Assembly (NCBI GenBank): GCA_013287135.1 | Contig: JABDEK010000039.1 | Span: 1 to 37,030, forward strand | Length of the DNA stretch: 37,030 nt | Reading direction: 5' to 3' | From: Acidobacteriota bacterium | GTDB taxonomy: Bacteria > Acidobacteriota > Terriglobia > Acidiferrales > UBA7541 | In this document: piece after piece, positions 19,971-28,782 of the stretch | Position numbering within the stretch: position 1 is the first letter of the stretch | Layout of the letters: each line of letters begins with the position of its first letter | The notes under the pieces: generated by a model | Seen by the model: the letters and a program-made list of their open reading frames with translations, nothing else | The model's database searches: none | What the model was told of the DNA's origin: nothing | Position numbers and translations under genes: made by a program

Positions 19971-20720
19971 ATGCGATCGATCAGCATTCTTCTAGTTTAC
20001 ATGGCAATGCTGCACGGGCAACAAAGTCTCCCGGTAACGGAGCGTCCCTCGCTACGCGTGCATGGTCAATCGACCATTTCAGTCGAGCCGGACCAATTGC
20101 AATTTGATATTGGAGTTGTGACGCAAGCGAATACAGCGAAGGAAGCGGCCGACCAGAATGATAGCCAGTCCAAGGCGCTCATTCAGCAATTGCAAATGGC
20201 GTTTCCTTCAGCAAGTGTGAAGAGCATCAACTTCTCGGTGAATCCCAACTATCACTATCCCGCGCAGGGGGGGCCGACTATTGTCGGCTACACGGGCAGC
20301 AATACCGTGCGTCTGCTTTTGAACGACATCTCCAAACTTCAAAGTGTGATCGATATCGCCATTAAGTCCGGCGCGAAAAGCATCAATCGTCTTACCTTTA
20401 CGTTGCAAAACGAAAATCCTGTAAGGGCCGATGCATTCGCCAAGGCTGCGGAGCAGGCGCAGGCCGGAGCGCAAGCTCTGGCAGCTTCGCTAAAGGTCCA
20501 CCTCGGAAGATTAATAAATGTTGAGGAAGGGCAGCCGGTGATCGTTTCGGCTCCGCGCCAAATCACTTTCGAGAATCTTGGTTCCACCAATCTTGCCCCT
20601 ATTTCGCTAGGGACGATTGATGTGCACGCCGACGTGAATTTGACGTACGAGATACTGCAAGATACAGATCATCCGTGCGAAAACAGTACTTCTCCCGCGA
20701 ACGCTCCGGCGCCGCAGTGA
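19971..20720 (+). CDS. SIMPL-domain (DUF541) exported protein
   Basis: This 249-residue protein has a short signal peptide (RSISILLVYMAMLHGQQ) followed by a SIMPL/DUF541 domain: SLRVHGQSTISVEPDQLQFD, the AxxxNxxxxKALIQQLQ helix, VGYTGSNTVRLLLNDISKL and the helix ADAFAKAAEQAQAGAQALAASLKVHLGRL. ATG 19971 is preferred over GTG 19965 because AAAGG lies 5 nt before it. Members are periplasmic or cell-surface proteins of poorly known role, linked in some bacteria to stress tolerance. The gene overlaps the GH15 gene by 4 nt, so the two are co-translated; why a SIMPL protein belongs with a glucoamylase is not clear. Confidence 0.87.
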   Translation: MRSISILLVYMAMLHGQQSLPVTERPSLRVHGQSTISVEPDQLQFDIGVVTQANTAKEAADQNDSQSKALIQQLQMAFPSASVKSINFSVNPNYHYPAQGGPTIVGYTGSNTVRLLLNDISKLQSVIDIAIKSGAKSINRLTFTLQNENPVRADAFAKAAEQAQAGAQALAASLKVHLGRLINVEEGQPVIVSAPRQITFENLGSTNLAPISLGTIDVHADVNLTYEILQDTDHPCENSTSPANAPAPQ

Positions 20721-22816
20721 AATTCCGCTGTTCGCTCGTTCTTGTTTTTTATCTTTTCCTTATAACTTTTTCGACGGCGGCGCAAGAGCGACCCGCTCCT
20801 GGCGCCCCCGGAACAATTCCCACCTGGATGCCGGGGAATAAAGAAGCCGTCGGCACGTCCACTTCAACTGAATCGCGCGTCTGGTTCACGCTGCAAGGTG
20901 GGGTCTTGAGCGAAGTGCTTTATCCGCGGCTTGATACGGCAGCTGTTCGCTCTTTGGAATTTGCTGTGAGTGATGGCAGATCCGTCTGGCTCGAATCCAA
21001 AGACATGCAGCATTCTATCGAGAGGATGGATGACAACGCTCTGCTGTATCGGCAGACCAGTCGCGATCCCGCCGGCCATTTTGAAATTTCCAAAATTTAC
21101 GCTACCGACCCGGCACACGACACTTTGTTAATTGATGTCACGTTCAAAGCCAGCCAAGAGTTCGCGTTATACATTCTCTATAATCCGGCGCTAAAAAATT
21201 CCGGAGTTGGCGACACGGGTTACGACCAGGATGGTGCATTGATAACCGAGAAACCTGGAATTGCGTCGGCATTACTGTCGAGCAACCGGTTTCAGCAGAT
21301 GACCAGCGGCTTTGTAGGTGCGAGCGATGCTTACACCGACCTTTTGCTGCATCACGAACTCGAGTGGTTGTATGACCGCGCAAACAACGGAAACATAATG
21401 CAAGCCGCGAAGTTGGCCGGCTCGCATTTCACCTTGGCTCTAGCCTTCGGTGTAACGGCTCAACTGGCGATCGAAAATGCAAAAGCCAGTTTGCAGCGCG
21501 GTTTTCCTTCTGTGAGCGCGCAGTACGCGGAAGGCTGGCACGCATACGCAGAAACTTTGCGGCGCGTGAACGCGAAATACGAACGCGAATTCCGCCTCGC
21601 CGCGATGGTGCTGAAGGGGCACGAAGATAAAACGTTTAGAGGCGCGATGGTAGCGTCCATGGGCGTCCCTTGGGGATTTAGCGTGAAAGCCGATACTCCG
21701 AATGTGGCCGGCTATCGTCTAGTTTGGGCGCGAGACCTTTATGAAATTGCTACTGGCTTGCTCGCCGCGGGTGATCGTGAGGCGGCGGAGCGGGCGCTTA
21801 ATTATCTTTTCACCTTGCAGCAAAAATCGGATGGCAGTTTCCCTCAAAATACTTGGGTTGACGGAAAGCCTTTTGGCACCGCGCTTCAAATGGACGAAGT
21901 GTCTTACCCCATTATTCTGGCCTGGCGACTCGGAGCGGCTGACGCGGCTTCGTGGCGAAAACACATCCGTCCCGCCGCAGAATTTGTAATCAATAACGGC
22001 CCGCTCACGCAACAGGAACGTTGGGAGGAACTGCCAGGCTACTCGCCTTCCACCATCGCCGCGGAAATCGCAGCGCTAATTTGCGCCGCCGACATCGCGC
22101 GCAAGAACAATGCCGCTGACGACTCCGCGCGCTACATCAAGACTGCGGATGACTGGGCGGCGAACATCGAGAAAACTCTTGTCACAACCACGGGCCATCT
22201 CGGCGGAACCGCACCGGCGCAGGGTTACTACATCCGCTTAAGCCACACGACTGACCCGAACGATGCCTACCAGGTTGACGTCGGAAATGGCGCCGGCGTT
22301 TGGGATCAACGCGACATCATCGACGCCGGTTTCCTGGAATTTGTGCGCTTGGGCATTCGCCGAGCTGACGACCTCGCGATAATTCGCTCGCTTCAACTCG
22401 TTGACTCCACAATTCGCGTGGAAACGCCCAATGGTCCCGGCTTCCACCGAAACAATCATGATGGCTACGGTGAAACATTTTTTGGCGGCCCGTGGAAAGG
22501 CGAAGGAATCGGCCGCCTGTGGCCGATTCTTACAGGCGAACGAGGAGAATATGAAATCGCCCGCGGTCGCGATGCTTCCGCTTATCTCGACGCGATGTTA
22601 CATTTCGCCAACGCCGGAGGAATGATTCCCGAACAAGTCTGGGATCGCACAGAACCCACCACGTCCAGTTTTTCTTTCGGTCAAGGCACCGGCAGCGCTA
22701 CCCCTCTAGCCTGGAGCATGGCGCAGTTCATCCGCCTGGTAATTTGTTTTGAAGAAAAACGAATCGTCGAACAGCCAGCTGTGGTCGCCGAACACTTCCT
22801 CAAACAGCTTAATTAA
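20717..22816 (+). CDS. Secreted GH15 glucoamylase-like enzyme
   Basis: This is an inverting exo-glucosidase of the bacterial/archaeal glucoamylase type, about 699 residues. The GTG at 20717 is chosen because it overlaps the previous stop as GTGA and gives a clean signal peptide (KFRCSLVLVFYLFLITFSTAAQ); GTG 20675 would overlap the SIMPL gene by 46 nt. An N-terminal beta-sandwich (about 40-270) is followed by the (alpha/alpha)6 barrel. Predicted catalytic Glu residues are in RWEELPGYSPSTIA (437-438) and MIPEQVWD (639). Other landmarks are AGYRLVWARDLYEIATGL and GPWKGEGIGRLWPILTGERG. The substrate may be a starch-like alpha-glucan or dextran-type oligosaccharide. Confidence 0.9.
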   Translation: MKFRCSLVLVFYLFLITFSTAAQERPAPGAPGTIPTWMPGNKEAVGTSTSTESRVWFTLQGGVLSEVLYPRLDTAAVRSLEFAVSDGRSVWLESKDMQHSIERMDDNALLYRQTSRDPAGHFEISKIYATDPAHDTLLIDVTFKASQEFALYILYNPALKNSGVGDTGYDQDGALITEKPGIASALLSSNRFQQMTSGFVGASDAYTDLLLHHELEWLYDRANNGNIMQAAKLAGSHFTLALAFGVTAQLAIENAKASLQRGFPSVSAQYAEGWHAYAETLRRVNAKYEREFRLAAMVLKGHEDKTFRGAMVASMGVPWGFSVKADTPNVAGYRLVWARDLYEIATGLLAAGDREAAERALNYLFTLQQKSDGSFPQNTWVDGKPFGTALQMDEVSYPIILAWRLGAADAASWRKHIRPAAEFVINNGPLTQQERWEELPGYSPSTIAAEIAALICAADIARKNNAADDSARYIKTADDWAANIEKTLVTTTGHLGGTAPAQGYYIRLSHTTDPNDAYQVDVGNGAGVWDQRDIIDAGFLEFVRLGIRRADDLAIIRSLQLVDSTIRVETPNGPGFHRNNHDGYGETFFGGPWKGEGIGRLWPILTGERGEYEIARGRDASAYLDAMLHFANAGGMIPEQVWDRTEPTTSSFSFGQGTGSATPLAWSMAQFIRLVICFEEKRIVEQPAVVAEHFLKQLN

Positions 22817-22906
22817 GCGGCGATTTACGAACGGACCCGGATTAGTTTTTGAAACTTCTTGCGACAGCAAGCAGGAAGGCGCTCCGCAGCCGCACGATTC
22901 GCCGAT

Positions 22907-22935
22907 TTGACCGCGTCCTCCGCATCAGCTATTAT
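22907..22935 (+). promoter_or_regulatory. Strong promoter before the tRNA-fMet 5' fragment (likely the original tRNA promoter)
   Basis: TTGACC (22907-22912) and TATTAT (22930-22935) are separated by exactly 17 nt and match consensus at 5 of 6 positions each. The -10 box ends 5 nt before the first base of the tRNA fragment, the normal position for a tRNA promoter. Confidence 0.65.
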
Positions 22936-22940
22936 GTTTT

Positions 22941-22980
22941 CGCGGGGTGGAGCAGCCTGGTAGCTCGTCGGGCTCATAAC
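22941..22980 (+). pseudogene. Orphan 5' half of initiator tRNA-fMet (truncated)
   Basis: These 40 nt are identical to bases 1-40 of the complete tRNA-fMet at 27766-27805: acceptor 5' strand, D arm and anticodon arm through the CAT anticodon. Identity stops after TCATAAC; there is no 3' anticodon strand, T arm or CCA. Flanking sequence on both sides differs from the intact copy. A truncated tRNA or one side of an insertion junction is the simplest reading. Confidence 0.9.
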
Positions 22981-23345
22981 GCGCCAAACGTCAACCGGCT
23001 CTGCCTTAACATTTCTTCTCAGCCGCAGAACCCTCTTGAAACGGGGTATTCGGGGCACTTAACGGGCACCTGAGAATCAGGCGTTGCTGTTTGCGCTTGG
23101 ATATATCGGCACGCTCGACCGTCTGCTTAGAAGGTGCGCAATACAAACCTTTAAGTGCCGCTTCTGGTGTCGCTTACGAGGGAATGCCTCATTTATCCCG
23201 CTCTTGAATTGGACCGAAGTTGGAGCGAAACTGCTGAGGTGAACCCTCGTAGTAACAGGGATGGCAACATTGCGACCGTTATTTTCGAGGCGAGTTAAAT
23301 TTCATTTTCGGTTAACCCCACGATGTGATCGCGTCCGTGATCTGG
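22981..23345. other. Non-coding stretch after the tRNA fragment
   Basis: No convincing gene, terminator or RNA was recognised. Small open frames on both strands lack ribosome sites and recognisable sequence. This is probably the left edge of the inserted segment. Confidence 0.4.
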
Positions 23346-24360
23346 TCAATGTGCGCCCACGGTCTGCACAACGACGGAGGTCAGCGTCCCGGGTTGGCTC
23401 TCCGGCAGAAACCGGGTTGGGTAGGCGTGCCACGTCTGGAAGACCGTATCATCGGGTTTTGTGTCGGGATTACTTGTTACAGTCCGATATCGTTCGATGG
23501 CGTGGTTCGCCCACTCAAGATCGCTTTTATCAATGGAACTGCCATCGAAGATCACGCCGTACGAGATACCAGCATCGTGTAACTGCCTGCGCCATTCCAC
23601 CAGCTGCGGCTTCCAATTGTCATACCAGATAATATCGGCTTGCATGAATGATAAAGCGTTCGCCAGTCTGTTGCTTAAACTGCCGCGCGAATTCGAGATA
23701 TTCCGCCAACCAGCAGACAGTGTGGTTGTTAACAGGCTCTACATCGCCAAATTGAATGGCAGGAAACCTCGCCTTCAGGATTGCAATTTGCGGGGCGATA
23801 TTTTGAACCAGTTGTTGCATTGTATAGTTACAGGCGGCCGGCTTGTTCAAGATATTGAAATGACCAAAGGCGACCGGTGAATCGAAAGCAACGTACTCGA
23901 TGTTGCCGCCCAATCTGGATACACGATCAGCTGCCGTCTGGATCACCGCCTTGGTCGTGTAACCGGGTACGCCATTGCCGCATTGAGCCGTTGTAGCCAT
24001 GATCTCGGCTGCAAAGGCCAGAGCGATGTGACGGTGGCCTAAATCCTTAATGACCGCGGCTAGCTGTTCGTCGGTCGATCGATGCAGAAATTGAGTTGAC
24101 ACCTTGAAAATCTGGATCGCTGAAGCTGCTCTCGGCCATGGCGCATTTGGCTGGAACAACTCCATGAAATCGTTAGCGGCGCCTGGGCGTGACGCCGTCA
24201 TGCCGATCCTTTGACGGTCCGCCGCTACGACCGGATCAATGCCGGCCAACCAGACCCGCTTTGGTTGCCCCTGAGCAATTACTTGCGCTGGAATGGCACC
24301 TTGGAGCGCTGTCGTAACAGACACAAGCACGGCAACCTGTAAGATCAATTTCAATTTCAC
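23346..24360 (-). pseudogene. Secreted protein gene of unknown family, split by a one-base frameshift
   Basis: The reading frame starts at GTG 24360 (GGAG 7 nt upstream) with a signal peptide (VKLKLILQVAVLVSVTTALQ). It continues to about 23640, where it shifts and soon stops at 23620. The next frame continues directly to 23346 as ADIIWYDNWKPQLVEWRRQL. Removing one A from GCAAGCC near 23640 joins the two into about 337 residues with the uninterrupted junction RFIIHAADIIWYDNW. The sequence (HIALAFAAEIM, RLGGNIEYVAFDSP, WYDNW, YGVIFDGSS) suggests an (alpha/beta) barrel, perhaps glycosidase-like, but I do not recognise the family. The frameshift could be real decay or a sequencing error. It is cotranscribed or adjacent to the beta-helix gene on the same strand. 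Confidence 0.65.
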
Positions 24361-24522
24361 AATATATCTCCGGATTCTTGGCTGTGAGTGGCTACCAGAA
24401 CCCCACTTCTGTAAGTTCAATTGCTTTTCCTCCGAAGATTTTGACCCTTAACCTAAATCGAGATCGCAACGTCAACCGAAACTACAACAAGGAGGCCATG
24501 CGGATCGCCCCCATAGGGCTGC

Positions 24523-27255
24523 TTACTGGCTGGATTGCTCGATCTTGATTCCGCTGGTCGAATGACGGTCTAGCGACACAGGTCCGGTCTTCGTGCCGAG
24601 CATTTCGGTGCCCACGATAGCCACATCATGGGCTTGACTCACGACGATCGAGCCCGAAGTATTGGCGGTGCCGAGGAAGTAAGCAGGGCCGCTGTTGGCG
24701 TCAATGATTTTGTTGTTGGAGAGATTCACGTTGCTCGCGGAACCAATGAAGAAAGCCGGCCCCGGAACATTCTCCACGGTGTTCTCGGACAAAACGATGT
24801 GCTGATTCACAGGGACATCCGTGCTTCCACTTTCGTCGTACAGGCCGTTGGTCAAGAAGCTGGCGACCATCACAGCGCCCGGGCTGAACCCATGAGAAGG
24901 CAGGGGAACGTTGGCGTTTCCGGCGAGAGGGCCGGAGCGGGAGATGTGGTTTCTGAGGACTTGTAGATCCTGAACCCCGGTGGTCGCGGCGGGCGGGACA
25001 TCATTTAACGTTGCAATCAAAATGGAAGCCAGCGTCTGACCCCTCATGATGTTGTCCTCCAAGAGGCCGAAAGGCGTTTGAGGGAGGATGGCGCGCGCAC
25101 GATTGTCGAGGAATTCGTTGTTCCGCACGATCCAGCGGGCGCCCATGATATTCAGGTCGCCTACCAGACTGTCGGTAGCCGTGTGTGGGACGGCTTCGCT
25201 GAGCTGAACATCGAAGTTCCCGGCGGCATCCTGTGAAATTGCGTCGATAGTGGAGAAGCCCAGGAGGCCGAGTGCGGAATTGAAAATCGCCACGGGGTCG
25301 CCGGCCTGCGACGTGAAATCGGTCTGCCCCAGTTTGAGCGTCTTCTGCTGCACCGCCTGGACGGGCATGAGGGTGGCGCTGGCGAGATTCATACCGTCAT
25401 CGCCCTGAAAGGCAAAGCGGCTATTTTCGACCAGCACATCGCCGAGCGAATCGTTGAAATGGACGGCATCTGAAGCGGAGGAGATCAGCTTTCCCGCCGA
25501 GCGATCCAACGTACAATTCGAGATGCGCACGCGCCCGCCGCCATCGAAGAAGAAAGCTTCGCCCGGGGCCGAATGCACGGTGACATTTTCGAGCGCGAAA
25601 TCCTGCGCGACGCCTATACCCATGGCAGATCCTTCGCCTGAGAAGTAGCGGACCAGGAGGACCATGCCCGGGGTGAACACGGAAAGAGCCGGCGATGAGT
25701 AAATTTGATTGCCTTCAAAAGTGGGAGCGGATGACGCGTCAAAGAAAGCTTCCGTGGAGGTTTGCCTTCCCCAAGTGTTATGAATTTCATCCCAGGGAGT
25801 AAGGGCTTCGATGAACTTGGAACCATTGTCTGGGAAGGCGGATTCGATTTGCAACTGATTCTGCCCGTTAGGCCCCGGAATGATCGTTCCCAATGCCGCA
25901 ATCTTTAGCTTGGGCCAGTCCAGGGTGAAGTTCTTGAAGACGACTCGGGTGATGCCATTCATGTTGATGCCAAACTCGGGCTTGTTGAAATTGAGGGTCG
26001 AGCTCTGGCCGTCGATGGTCATGTCCGTCAAATTGTTAATCGTCCAGTGAGCATTCGCGTTGATGCCTTGAAAATCGTAGACACCTTTCGGAATTTTCAG
26101 TGTTCCGGCTCCGACCGCCGTTGCATTCGCGACCGCGAGTGGAAAATAGGTGTCCGGGAGCTCTCCGGAATTGATCGGACGCATGGTGTAAACGGTGTTT
26201 GACACCGGCGCCGGCGCTTTGATCGTCACGCTGATGAGTTGTCCGGTGACGGAGGTAAACGTCTCCACGCGGTCTGCCGCAGAGGTTGCGACGCCCGCGG
26301 AAGTTGGGATCCTTGCCAAATAGGACTGCGCGATAGCGAACAGTCCTTTGCGCCCCTCGCTGCGGCCGAACTGCATGTAATGACGAAGCGCGTCGACAAA
26401 ACCAGTGCTGCCGAAGGCCTTGGCCAAGTCCGGATACTGTTCCAAGTATTCACTCGGAGAAAAAATGTTCGATCCTTTTTCCCCTTTTGGCAGTCCGGTC
26501 TGCAGCCAAAAAGTAATCGCGGCATCAGGGGATGCGAAATGCCGCTCAGGATGATGGCTCGTGTAGTAAGCGGGGTCGAAGACCTGCGGCGCCAGCGAGA
26601 AAATTCCGATGCGTCCCTGGTTGAAACCGGCGAGAGCATAGTCATCAATGGCCGCGAGGCTGTTGCGCGGGCCAAATAGCAGCGTTTTGTCAAAATTCAG
26701 AAATAGATAGTCCAGCGCATAGAAACGTGGATGGGCGTGGAGGTTCTCGGCAATGCCGTGCTCGATCCAGTTGATTTCCGCATCGGTATCGGATAAGGCC
26801 GCGAGGTTTTTATTTACTTCCTTGTAGAACTTCACGTTGAAGACATTTGGTGTCAGAGCCAGAACTCCCGCGCGACCCTCCCTGTGCCCGTTGGTCACGT
26901 AGTGTTCAAGAGCCGCGGGGAAGTTCGTAGCGCCGAATGCGGCCTGCAGGTCCGGAAAAAAGGCGAGATACTGCCTGGTCCAGAAAAGCGGGTGTGCTCT
27001 GCGTCCTTCGACGATGCCACGGTTGAGCCAGTTGGTTTTGGCTTCCGTATCACTCAACTGTGCGAGATCCGGGTTGACAAGTTTGTAGTAGGAAACTTCG
27101 AAAACGAGCGGGCTAAATGCCACCTGGGGGTCTACGGCCAATGCGGACGAAGACTGACCTGCTGACAAACCGGCACCGAAGGTACCAGTGAGCACGAGAC
27201 AAATGTAGGTCAACGCAATAAATCTGATGGTCTGATTTCGAAATGTGTTTGCCAC
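24523..27255 (-). CDS. Large secreted beta-helix protein with three two-part N-terminal repeats
   Basis: This 910-residue exported protein has a signal peptide at about 1-34. Residues about 50-310 hold three tandem units of about 86 residues, each with an A half (VFxxxYYxxxNPxLAxLSDxxA, then WLxxGIxEG) and a B half (YLxxxPDLxxAFGxxxFxxAL, then HYxxxGxxEGRxG). Residues about 390-905 look like a right-handed parallel beta-helix: TDMTIDGQSSTLNF, VVFKNFTLDW, VLVENSRFAFQGDDGMN, IVRNNEFLDNRARA. The GDDGMN and FTLDW elements resemble GH110-type alpha-galactosidases and polysaccharide-cleaving beta-helix enzymes; exact activity is not assigned. The A/B modules resemble repeats found in exported, often surface-associated, bacterial proteins. 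It lies inside the segment bounded by the two tRNA-fMet copies. Confidence 0.85.
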   Translation of the reverse strand: MANTFRNQTIRFIALTYICLVLTGTFGAGLSAGQSSSALAVDPQVAFSPLVFEVSYYKLVNPDLAQLSDTEAKTNWLNRGIVEGRRAHPLFWTRQYLAFFPDLQAAFGATNFPAALEHYVTNGHREGRAGVLALTPNVFNVKFYKEVNKNLAALSDTDAEINWIEHGIAENLHAHPRFYALDYLFLNFDKTLLFGPRNSLAAIDDYALAGFNQGRIGIFSLAPQVFDPAYYTSHHPERHFASPDAAITFWLQTGLPKGEKGSNIFSPSEYLEQYPDLAKAFGSTGFVDALRHYMQFGRSEGRKGLFAIAQSYLARIPTSAGVATSAADRVETFTSVTGQLISVTIKAPAPVSNTVYTMRPINSGELPDTYFPLAVANATAVGAGTLKIPKGVYDFQGINANAHWTINNLTDMTIDGQSSTLNFNKPEFGINMNGITRVVFKNFTLDWPKLKIAALGTIIPGPNGQNQLQIESAFPDNGSKFIEALTPWDEIHNTWGRQTSTEAFFDASSAPTFEGNQIYSSPALSVFTPGMVLLVRYFSGEGSAMGIGVAQDFALENVTVHSAPGEAFFFDGGGRVRISNCTLDRSAGKLISSASDAVHFNDSLGDVLVENSRFAFQGDDGMNLASATLMPVQAVQQKTLKLGQTDFTSQAGDPVAIFNSALGLLGFSTIDAISQDAAGNFDVQLSEAVPHTATDSLVGDLNIMGARWIVRNNEFLDNRARAILPQTPFGLLEDNIMRGQTLASILIATLNDVPPAATTGVQDLQVLRNHISRSGPLAGNANVPLPSHGFSPGAVMVASFLTNGLYDESGSTDVPVNQHIVLSENTVENVPGPAFFIGSASNVNLSNNKIIDANSGPAYFLGTANTSGSIVVSQAHDVAIVGTEMLGTKTGPVSLDRHSTSGIKIEQSSQ

Positions 27256-27731
27256 CCAGCCCTCCGGCCTGATGTTCGTAACAATCTGTGGAACGGATCT
27301 CCCCTATAGACAGCAACTTCCGTCAAGGAGCGTGCCTTAGAGTTCCTAGACCAGGCTGAGCAGGAAAAAATTCCCGTCGACAAACAAAAAAGATGAATCT
27401 CGCAGAAATATCTCGCCGCCCCGGCAAAAATGGAACAATTGCGCTCGCCCGCGACTCAGAACAAGTTGGAACAGCGCAACTCTTTCTGGGAGCCGAGGTT
27501 TGAGAAACTGCACGAGCGCATTTCGTTTCTTTCGCGCTCAAACAATCGTCCAAACTGCGAGCGAGCATGATTACTTCAGCGCCACGGAATAATAGTAAGG
27601 TAGGGGTGACCGGGAGGTTTCTCGCCATCGTTGTCTCGCATCAACCTTCGCTGATTCGTGCTCGGTGGCATGGCACCCAGTAAAAGGAGCGACCATATGG
27701 CGTCGGTCTGATTGTGATCGTCGGGCTAATA
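27256..27731. other. Non-coding stretch before tRNA-fMet
   Basis: Nothing convincing was recognised in this stretch. A minus-strand frame at 27323-27628 has no ribosome site and no recognisable sequence. The region separates the beta-helix gene start from the tRNA promoter and may hold the promoter of the beta-helix gene. Confidence 0.4.
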
Positions 27732-27760
27732 TTGCAGAAGTGCAGCAAGTCGCGTAGTAT
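27732..27760 (+). promoter_or_regulatory. Candidate promoter of intact tRNA-fMet
   Basis: TTGCAG (27732-27737) and TAGTAT (27755-27760) are 17 nt apart, ending 5 nt before the tRNA. The spacing equals that at 22907-22935 but both boxes are weaker (3 and 4 of 6 consensus matches). Confidence 0.45.
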
Positions 27761-27765
27761 GAATG

Positions 27766-27842
<77 letters not shown>

Positions 27843-27861
27843 TTCCAAGTATTTCGATTAC

Positions 27862-27898
27862 AAAGGGTTGCTGCTCCACGGCAACCCTTTCTTTTTTT
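27862..27898 (+). terminator. Intrinsic terminator of tRNA-fMet
   Basis: AAAGGGTTGC pairs perfectly with GCAACCCTTT across a 9-nt loop, followed by CTTTTTTT. It lies 19 nt after the tRNA. Confidence 0.9.
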
Positions 27899-27963
27899 CG
27901 GCGGGAAACCGAATGTAGCGGAAACTGTAGAGACTCCCATCCTGTTCAGTTATCGGTGGCGTC

Positions 27964-28215
27964 TCAGTTTGAAGTGTTGAACAAGTAGAGCGCAATATAG
28001 AAAATGCCGCCCAGATAAAACAGGGCGACATCCCACCAAAACCGCTTGGGTTCTTCGGCACGGGACACCCTACGGCCGAAGAGTTCTAGGGATTCTCCGG
28101 CGAGCGTGAAGACCACCGCGATGACCAACAAGATGATACCAACAAGCAGGTTTCTATGTTGCCGGTCAATCAGGTATGAATAGTGGTCCATTTCCCGCCT
28201 CGCCTTTGCGTCCAT
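27964..28215 (-). CDS. Small membrane protein with two helices, unknown function
   Basis: This 83-residue protein has two predicted transmembrane segments, NLLVGIILLVIAVVFTLAG (about 22-40) and DVALFYLGGIFYIALYLF (about 62-79), joined by a charged loop with FGRRVSRAEEPKR. The start is uncertain: ATG 28215 has GAGAGG directly before it, while the in-frame ATG 28191 has a better-spaced GAGGCGGG. The family was not recognised. It diverges from the gene starting at 28315. Confidence 0.65.
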   Translation of the reverse strand: MDAKARREMDHYSYLIDRQHRNLLVGIILLVIAVVFTLAGESLELFGRRVSRAEEPKRFWWDVALFYLGGIFYIALYLFNTSN

Positions 28216-28314
28216 CCTCTCAGGAATATAGGCGCCGGTTCAACGCAATTTCAAAGTGAGACACTACCCAGCAATCTCGCGCGGCGTTCGATGACGGCGT
28301 GCCATAATCACGAC

Positions 28315-28782
28315 ATGTGTTCTTCGATTCTCGTGGGTGTCTTGAGCAGTCTTGTTGCAGCCGCCGTTTTTTGGTTTCTTTCAGCCCTAGCAGCGGAACG
28401 TATCCGAAGGTCTAGGGCAAAACCATTCATCGGAAGGTACAGAATGTTCACGTCGGACGGTTCGACGCCAACGCTTGGCACAGTCAGGATAGAACGAAAA
28501 AACTGGATAGAGAATCTACTGAGTTCTGCGCCAATTTTGACGGTATTTGCAGAGCACGGGGGTGGGAAAGCTCCGGGCACAGAGGACTGGACCGCGACTG
28601 TCGAGGTGCTCGGACTCTCAAAGACCGCCAGCGGTTATTATTCCTATCCTAACCGTGAGGGTGGTGCTTTGCGATTTACGCTGTCTGAAGGTGCCGCTGA
28701 GATTACCGAGTACGGCATCCCATTTGACCGCCAATCTCAACCGTTTGTATTGGTTCTAAAGCGCGAGATGAAATCTCACTGA
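28315..28782 (+). CDS. Membrane-anchored protein of unknown function
   Basis: This 155-residue protein starts at ATG 28315, immediately before a single hydrophobic helix (SILVGVLSSLVAAAVFWFLSALA). The rest is soluble and mostly beta, with segments GRYRMFTSDGSTPTLGTVRI, WTATVEVLGLSKTASGYYSY and GGALRFTLSEGAAEITEYG. The frame is open upstream to 28183 but crosses the divergent gene. The stop overlaps the integrase stop by 7 nt (convergent). The family was not recognised. Confidence 0.65.
   Translation: MCSSILVGVLSSLVAAAVFWFLSALAAERIRRSRAKPFIGRYRMFTSDGSTPTLGTVRIERKNWIENLLSSAPILTVFAEHGGGKAPGTEDWTATVEVLGLSKTASGYYSYPNREGGALRFTLSEGAAEITEYGIPFDRQSQPFVLVLKREMKSH

Noticed and set aside
22825-23058. 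77-codon minus-strand frame over the tRNA fragment
   Set aside because: It reads through the tRNA-derived sequence antisense and has no ribosome site or recognisable sequence.
27323-27628. 101-codon minus-strand frame in the gap before tRNA-fMet
   Set aside because: No ribosome site, no domain and low-quality composition; treated as non-coding.
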